Of a stretch of 32,813 bases of DNA, positions 28,223-32,813 are shown piece by piece. Position numbers and translations under genes: made by a program. Source of the DNA: Lentzea aerocolonigenes (GTDB lineage: Bacteria > Actinomycetota > Actinomycetes > Mycobacteriales > Pseudonocardiaceae); the NCBI RefSeq assembly GCF_000955955.1, contig NZ_JYJG01000282.1, positions 1 to 32,813 on the forward strand. The letters run 5' to 3'. Each line of letters starts with the position of its first letter. Position 1 is the first letter of the stretch. A model generated the notes under the pieces. The model did no database searches and was not told where the DNA came from. It worked only from the letters and a program-made list of their open reading frames with translations.

Positions 28223-29470
28223 TCAAGTGAACAGGTTGCCCGTAGCGATCTTGGGGCGCCCCAGCACCTTTGGTTCGCGCACTTCCGCGGCCGCGTAGAC
28301 CTCGGCCGTGCCGGAGGCGATCGTGGCCCAGTTGAAGTCGGTCCCCAGACGCTCCTTGGCGGCACGGGCACGCGTGGCGGCTGACGTCGGATCGGACAGC
28401 ACGTCCCGCACCGCGCGAGTGAGTCCGTCCACGTCACCGGGGGCGAACGACAACCCGGTCACGCCGTCCAGAACCACTTCACCGAGCCCGCCGGCAGTCG
28501 ACGCGACGAGCGGTGTCCCGGCTGCCGCGGCCTCCAGCGCCACGATCCCGAACGGCTCGTAGCGAGACGGCAGCACCACGGCGTTCGCGGCTGTGAGCAA
28601 CGCCGCCAAAGACCTGTCGGAGAGATGCCCGACGAACTCCACCGCGCGCAGCACGCGGTGCTTGCGCGCCTGCTCCTGCAGCCACTCGGTCTGCGAACCG
28701 TCACCGGCCACTACAACGCGCGTGCCCCGGTGGTGGCGCCGGATCCGGGGGAGCGCCGCGATCAGGTCCTGGATGCCCTTCTCCCACTCGATGCGCCCGA
28801 AGAACAGCAGCAACGGGTCGCCGTGCGGCGAGTACTCCCGCCGGGCCGCGCCGACGTCCTTGGCCCGCACCTTCCAGCCGCCCGGCTCGATGCCGTTGTG
28901 CAGCACGGAAACCACGTCAGTGTCCACATCGAACAGATGCGCCACCTCGCGCCGCATCGCCGACGAGCAGGTGATCAGCGAGTCGGCGCGGTTCGCCAGC
29001 CACCACTCCACCGAGTGCACCTGCTGGTTCAGCGGGTGCGAGAGCCAGCCGGAGTGCCGCCCGGCCTCGGTCGCGTGGATCGTCGCGATCAGTGGCACGC
29101 CAAAGGATTCCGCCAACGCGACGGCCGGATGCGTGACCAGCCAGTCGTGCGCGTGCACCACGTCCGGGCGCCAGTCGCCGAGGTCGAGTCCCGCGCGCGT
29201 CATGGCGTGACCCATCGCCAGGGTCCACGCCAGGAGGTCCTTCTCGAACACGAAGTGCGCGGGGTCCTCGGCGACGCGGATCAGCCGCACGCCCTCGCTC
29301 ACCAGATCTGTGGTCGGGTGCGTGATCGCGTCGGTGCCGGAAGGTTGCCGGCAGAGCACGACGACCTCGTGCCCCTGCGCGGCCAGCTGTGTCGCGAGCG
29401 CGTGGACGTGCCTGCCCAGCCCGCCGACGACCACCGGCGGGTACTCCCACGACAACATCAGCACGCGCAT
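28223..29470 (-). CDS. GT4 alpha-glucosyltransferase (Rv3032-like)
   Basis: This 415-residue retaining GT-B glycosyltransferase has an N-terminal acceptor domain (SWEYPPVVVGGLGRHV, 7-22) and a C-terminal donor domain with GRIEWEKG (225-232; R226 and K231 contact the nucleotide sugar) and the E-x7-E motif EPFGIVALE (E305, E313). Rv3032 of M. tuberculosis elongates alpha-1,4-glucan for MGLP and glycogen, and this gene matches it in type and neighbours. The ATG lies 4 bp after the GH57 stop; a GAGG within the end of that gene serves as ribosome site. It is the third gene of a coupled operon. Confidence 0.92.
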   Translation of the reverse strand: MRVLMLSWEYPPVVVGGLGRHVHALATQLAAQGHEVVVLCRQPSGTDAITHPTTDLVSEGVRLIRVAEDPAHFVFEKDLLAWTLAMGHAMTRAGLDLGDWRPDVVHAHDWLVTHPAVALAESFGVPLIATIHATEAGRHSGWLSHPLNQQVHSVEWWLANRADSLITCSSAMRREVAHLFDVDTDVVSVLHNGIEPGGWKVRAKDVGAARREYSPHGDPLLLFFGRIEWEKGIQDLIAALPRIRRHHRGTRVVVAGDGSQTEWLQEQARKHRVLRAVEFVGHLSDRSLAALLTAANAVVLPSRYEPFGIVALEAAAAGTPLVASTAGGLGEVVLDGVTGLSFAPGDVDGLTRAVRDVLSDPTSAATRARAAKERLGTDFNWATIASGTAEVYAAAEVREPKVLGRPKIATGNLFT

Positions 29471-29474
29471 CCCG

Positions 29475-30935
29475 TTACCTCATTCCTCGCGCGTCCAGAT
29501 GGCCGAAAGGACCGTCTGCCGCGCGGAGCTCCGCCGCCCTCGCACGTCCACGACCGCCCCGCGCCAATGCCGCCAGCTCGCTGAAACGATCGCTGTGAAT
29601 CTTCGCGCGGTACCGGGCGTAGTCGGCGGCCGAGTCCTTGGTGACCATGAAGGCCCAGTCGCTCGACAACGCCAGCAACGCCTCGCGCACCGCCTGGTCC
29701 AGCACCGGATCCCGCACGTCGCGCGAGAAGTCCAGCTCCAGCAGCTCTTTCTGCACCGACTCGTTGAGCGACACGATGTCCGACACCTGCGCGCCGTCCC
29801 ACACCCGCCAGTCCTTGCCGCTGCCCCACGACGAGGCCGGCAACTCGACAGGTTTGCCGACGTGTCCGGCCTCGACGGCGCCTCTGAGGGTCGTCACCCG
29901 CACGCCGGCTTCCGGCAACGCCCGCAGCACCGCTTCCAGCCACAACGGACCCTCGTGCCACCAGTGCCCGTAGAGCTCGGTGTCGTACGCCGCCACGACC
30001 AGGCCGCCGTCGATCGCCCGCAACCGTTGGACGACCGTGTCGACGAAGTCCTCGACGTGCCGGCCGATCGCTTCCCGTGCCAGCAGCGGGTCGTACGGCC
30101 GCTTGTCCTCCGGCGCCACGTTCTTGCCGGTCACCCGCGACGGCTTGAGGCCCGTCGGGTGGTCGAACGTGTGAAAATCCCGGTACGCGGCATCGCCCGG
30201 ATAGCCGACCTTGGGCGACCACACGCGGTACGAGACCTCGAGATCACGCCCGAACGCCAGCACGTCGCTGGAGCCGACCGGGTGCGCGGTCGAGGTGTCG
30301 CCGTGCAGCGCTGGTCCGTCGACCATGAACCTCTTGACGCCAGCCCGGGCGTATCCCGCCTCCATGCCGGGCGAGTAGCCGCATTCCGGCGCCCAGATGC
30401 CTTCCGGCGCTTGGCCGATCCGCAGCTTCGTGTCCTGGAGTCCGGTCTTGAGCGCGAAGGCCCGGACCTTCGGGTCCAGCAAAGGCTGAAAGGGATGCGT
30501 CGCCGGGCCGCCCAGCAGCTCGATGGTCTGCGAGTCCACAAGGGACCGCAGGACGGGCGAGAACCCGTGCCGCCAATGGGATTCGAACTGGTCGAGCGCC
30601 CAGGACGACGCCCGGTGCTCGTACGCGGACAGCTCTCGCAGTCTCTCGCCGGCGTAGTGCGACCGCAGGTGCCAGTTGCCGAGCCAGTCGTGTGCGCCGC
30701 GCAAGCAGTACGGGTCGTCGAGTTGGGCGGCCAGAATCGGTGTGACGCCGAGCGTCAGGACGTCGTTGCGGCCTTCTTCGGCGAACCTTCTGAGCATGTC
30801 CACGACGGGCAGGTACGAGTGCGCCCACGCCTGGTAGAGCCACTCCTCGCCGACCGGCCACGTGCCGTGGTGCGCGAGCCAGGGCAGGTGGCTGTGCAGG
30901 ACGAGGCAGAACGTGCCCTCGGGCTTTGGGCTCAC
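29475..30935 (-). CDS. GH57 1,4-alpha-glucan branching enzyme (Rv3031-like)
   Basis: This 486-residue enzyme has the GH57 motifs in order: HSHLPW (14-19), GIWAPECGY with nucleophile E184, and AAYDTELYGHWW with acid/base D318. An all-helical C-terminal domain includes LNESVQKELLELDF. Its length and motifs fit the Rv3031 type, which introduces alpha-1,6 branches. The GTG start overlaps the stop of the methyltransferase gene (GTGA), and its stop is 4 bp before the glycosyltransferase start, so the three are coupled. Confidence 0.93.
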   Translation of the reverse strand: MSPKPEGTFCLVLHSHLPWLAHHGTWPVGEEWLYQAWAHSYLPVVDMLRRFAEEGRNDVLTLGVTPILAAQLDDPYCLRGAHDWLGNWHLRSHYAGERLRELSAYEHRASSWALDQFESHWRHGFSPVLRSLVDSQTIELLGGPATHPFQPLLDPKVRAFALKTGLQDTKLRIGQAPEGIWAPECGYSPGMEAGYARAGVKRFMVDGPALHGDTSTAHPVGSSDVLAFGRDLEVSYRVWSPKVGYPGDAAYRDFHTFDHPTGLKPSRVTGKNVAPEDKRPYDPLLAREAIGRHVEDFVDTVVQRLRAIDGGLVVAAYDTELYGHWWHEGPLWLEAVLRALPEAGVRVTTLRGAVEAGHVGKPVELPASSWGSGKDWRVWDGAQVSDIVSLNESVQKELLELDFSRDVRDPVLDQAVREALLALSSDWAFMVTKDSAADYARYRAKIHSDRFSELAALARGGRGRARAAELRAADGPFGHLDARGMR

Positions 30936-31660
30936 GCGCGCACCGCCACGGCCACGAGGTCGAGGCAGGTGTCCATGTCCTCAGGGGTGATGTCGAAGTC
31001 CTCCACCGTCACCGACTCGACAGCCTCCTTGAGCTCGGCCGGCCACGGTGCGCCGGACAGGGCGACTTCGACCTGTGCATTGATGATCTGTCCATCCAGG
31101 AGGGAGTCAAGCCTCTTCCCGTGACGCAGTCCCGTCAGTTCGTCAACGCGGAAACCAGCTTCCTTCAGCATCTCGTCCAGTTCGGACGGTGCCAGCTCCC
31201 TGGTGTGGAACGGGTTCAGCGGCGTGTCCTGGCCCGGTGAGAACGTCAGCCTGTTCGGCGTGGTGACGATCAGCTTCCCGCCCGGCCGCAGCACCCTGAG
31301 ACACTCGGCGAGGAAGCCCTCCTGGTCCCACAGGTGCTCGATGACCTGCAGGTTCGCCACGACGTCGACGCTCTCGTCGCGCAACGGCAGCATCGCGAGG
31401 TTGCCGCGCAGCACGTTCAGCTGCGGATATTGCTCGGCAACGTGCTGTGAGGTCAGTTCGTCGTAGTCGAGTGCGATCACCCGCCGCGCGACGGTGCGGA
31501 TCAGCTGGGCGCCGTAGCCCTCGCCGCAGCCCGCCTCCAGCACGACCGCGTCCGCGCAGTGGCCGATGAGGTGCAGGTACGCCGCCTCGTGCCGGCGGAA
31601 CCAGTAGTTCTCTTCCGCGATACCGGGCACGGTGCGTTCGCCGGTCAGGGGGAGGGTCAC
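30932..31660 (-). CDS. SAM-dependent methyltransferase (Rv3030-like)
   Basis: This 242-residue class I methyltransferase has the motif VLEAGCGEGYG (40-50), the acidic end of strand 2 in IALDYDE, VVANLQVIEHLWD, and VLRPGGKLIVTTPN. Gene order with GH57 and GT4 equals Rv3030-Rv3031-Rv3032, where this member is a proposed sugar O-methyltransferase of MGLP. The start is the GTG at 31660, 9 bp after the membrane protein gene and with a weak ribosome site, so read-through from that gene is possible. The methylated position is not known. Confidence 0.91.
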   Translation of the reverse strand: MTLPLTGERTVPGIAEENYWFRRHEAAYLHLIGHCADAVVLEAGCGEGYGAQLIRTVARRVIALDYDELTSQHVAEQYPQLNVLRGNLAMLPLRDESVDVVANLQVIEHLWDQEGFLAECLRVLRPGGKLIVTTPNRLTFSPGQDTPLNPFHTRELAPSELDEMLKEAGFRVDELTGLRHGKRLDSLLDGQIINAQVEVALSGAPWPAELKEAVESVTVEDFDITPEDMDTCLDLVAVAVRA

Positions 31661-31669
31661 GCCGTCAGG

Positions 31670-32029
31670 TTACTTGCCAGTAGACCTCCTGCGAACTACC
31701 AGGTGCGCGATGGCCGTGGCAACGCCGACACCCGCGAGAACCGCCGTCATCGGGGGGCTCATGTACTTCGACAGGCTGGGTGCCTCGCTCGGGCCAGTGA
31801 GCCACAGCGTCAACGGGGTCGCGTAGGCCAGTGTCAGGGCTCCTGTCCACCAGCGCAGGGCCTTCGAGCGGTGGTTGCGCAGGCTCGCGGCGAGCACGAC
31901 GGCGATCGGGATCCCGGGGAGCAGGCCGAACTGGCCGATGACCATGACCGGCGCGGCCCAGGCCGCGACCAGCGTCGACGTCGACGGATGTGCGGAAGTG
32001 GTGACGGAAGTACGAATGTTGACAGACAT
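31670..32029 (-). CDS. Small membrane protein under TetR control
   Basis: This 119-residue protein has three or four hydrophobic segments (about 20-48, 54-77 and 88-110) and a basic C-terminus (VVRRRSTGK). I recognise no family. I place the start at the ATG at 32029, with AGGTGAG 4 bases upstream; the frame is open to 32086, but that part covers the operator. It is divergent from a TetR gene with operator copies between. Its stop is 9 bp before the methyltransferase of the glucan operon, so the TetR protein might also influence that operon. Confidence 0.8.
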   Translation of the reverse strand: MSVNIRTSVTTSAHPSTSTLVAAWAAPVMVIGQFGLLPGIPIAVVLAASLRNHRSKALRWWTGALTLAYATPLTLWLTGPSEAPSLSKYMSPPMTAVLAGVGVATAIAHLVVRRRSTGK

Positions 32030-32060
32030 GGTCTCACCTTCGCTACGGCTTCTCGTGTTG

Positions 32061-32143
32061 GTTAGAGGTTCTAACGGTGGTGACAAGGTGAAGCTAAGCT
32101 GACGCAGCCGTGAGTGTCAATAACGAATGTGAGAGGGTCTAAC
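32061..32143. promoter_or_regulatory. Two TetR operator copies
   Basis: GTTAGAGGTTCTAAC (32061-32075) is a perfect palindrome about a 3-base centre. GTGAGAGGGTCTAAC (32129-32143) is a second, imperfect copy that ends one base before the tetR start and includes its GAGAGGG ribosome site. A bound repressor would block both divergent genes. Confidence 0.78.
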
Positions 32144-32144
32144 G

Positions 32145-32780
32145 GTGACGATCGAGTCTGTGCAGAACCCTCGCGAGCGCTACCGGGCCCAGGTGCGGGA
32201 CGAGGTCAAACGGCACGCGTGGGCGCAGATCGCCGAAGCAGGGGTGACAACGTTGTCACTCAACGCCATCGCCAAGCAGATGGGCATGAGCGGACCGGCG
32301 CTGTACCGGTACTTCGCCGGGCGCGACGAGTTGATCACCGAACTGATTCGCGACGCCTATCGCAGCCTCGCCGACACGGTCCGCGCGGCGTTCGAGGAAG
32401 GCACCACCGCGGTGGGGCTCGCCGCGGTCATCCGCGAGTGGGCGCTGAGTGACCCGCAGCGGTATCTGTTGATCTACGGCACGCCGGTGCCCGGCTACCA
32501 CGCGCCGGACGAGATCACCGCGATCTCGAACGAGATCATGGCGGTGCTGCTGGAGGTGTGCGCCGATCCGTCAGACCAGCCGAGGACGCCGTTCGAGGTC
32601 CTGCTGAACATGGACCGCGGGTGGGCGAGCGGGCTGCCCGCCTCGTCGCCGACGGTGCATCGGGCGCTGTCGTTCTGGACGCGCCTGCAGGGTGTGCTCT
32701 CGCTGGAGCTCGCCGGCCACTTCGGCCCCATGGGGTTCGACGCGGGTCTTCTTCTGGCGGAGGAAGTGGACCGGCTCTGA
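32145..32780 (+). CDS. TetR-family repressor
   Basis: This 211-residue protein has the TetR helix-turn-helix at about 22-70 (AWAQIAEAGVTTLSLNAIAK, SGPALYRYFAGRDELI) and a helical ligand domain with YLLIYGTPVPGY, typical of TetR members with a WHG-type C-terminal domain. The GTG at 32145 directly follows an operator copy, so autorepression is expected. The divergent small membrane protein gene is the likely partner. The ligand is unknown. The gene is complete; the 33 bases after it show nothing I can name. Confidence 0.92.
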   Translation: MTIESVQNPRERYRAQVRDEVKRHAWAQIAEAGVTTLSLNAIAKQMGMSGPALYRYFAGRDELITELIRDAYRSLADTVRAAFEEGTTAVGLAAVIREWALSDPQRYLLIYGTPVPGYHAPDEITAISNEIMAVLLEVCADPSDQPRTPFEVLLNMDRGWASGLPASSPTVHRALSFWTRLQGVLSLELAGHFGPMGFDAGLLLAEEVDRL

Positions 32781-32813
32781 ACTAGGGGCGCGACCCAGGA
32801 CGTCGGCGGGTGA

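Overview
This is high-GC DNA from an actinomycete. Many genes start with GTG or TTG, and gene content and order point to the order Pseudonocardiales (something like Lentzea, Saccharothrix or Amycolatopsis). That placement is inferred from gene content, not measured. I see about 29 protein genes, no tRNA, rRNA, CRISPR array or insertion sequence, and no abrupt change in base or codon use.

Glucan metabolism dominates. On the left, glgE (maltosyltransferase, minus strand) and glgP (alpha-glucan phosphorylase, plus strand) are separated by a membrane Ser/Thr kinase and a small Imm1-like gene. glgX (debranching enzyme) lies near 15 kb. At the right end a tight operon on the minus strand encodes a methyltransferase, a GH57 branching enzyme and a GT4 glucosyltransferase, matching M. 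tuberculosis Rv3030-Rv3031-Rv3032. The stretch from 15.8 to 31.7 kb keeps the order and strands of the M. tuberculosis Rv3041c to Rv3030 region: ABC ATPase, enoyl-CoA hydratase (EchA17-like), methyltransferase (Rv3038c-like), THUMP-like protein (Rv3037c-like), hexapeptide acyltransferase (Rv3034c-like), then the convergent Rv3032-3031-3030 operon. In mycobacteria that region is tied to methylglucose lipopolysaccharide (MGLP), so a related methylated or acylated glucan is plausible here.

Between these blocks lie accessory genes. At 7.2-9.2 kb are a secreted protein built from an internal duplication and a membrane/TPR protein that looks like a site-2 protease with every catalytic residue replaced. 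At 9.3-10.5 kb a cysteine dioxygenase-rhodanese operon is preceded by a probable cysteine-containing leader peptide and a strong hairpin. At 10.5-13.5 kb are a PIG-L deacetylase, an isocyanide synthase without its usual partners, and a divergent GlxA-type AraC regulator. At 19.6-26.7 kb are a TetR/DUF4267 pair, a nucleotidyltransferase, a LuxR protein with two HTH domains, a secreted GH92 mannosidase, a nucleoside hydrolase and a small conserved protein. A second TetR/membrane protein pair closes the window.

Four convergent gene pairs overlap at their 3' ends and two more are separated by only 8 bp, so the 410-bp gap between the convergent genes at 7715 and 8126 stands out. The observations I rate highest are the pseudo-site-2-protease, the lone isocyanide synthase locus, the tandem-HTH LuxR protein, the cysteine leader and the MGLP-like synteny.
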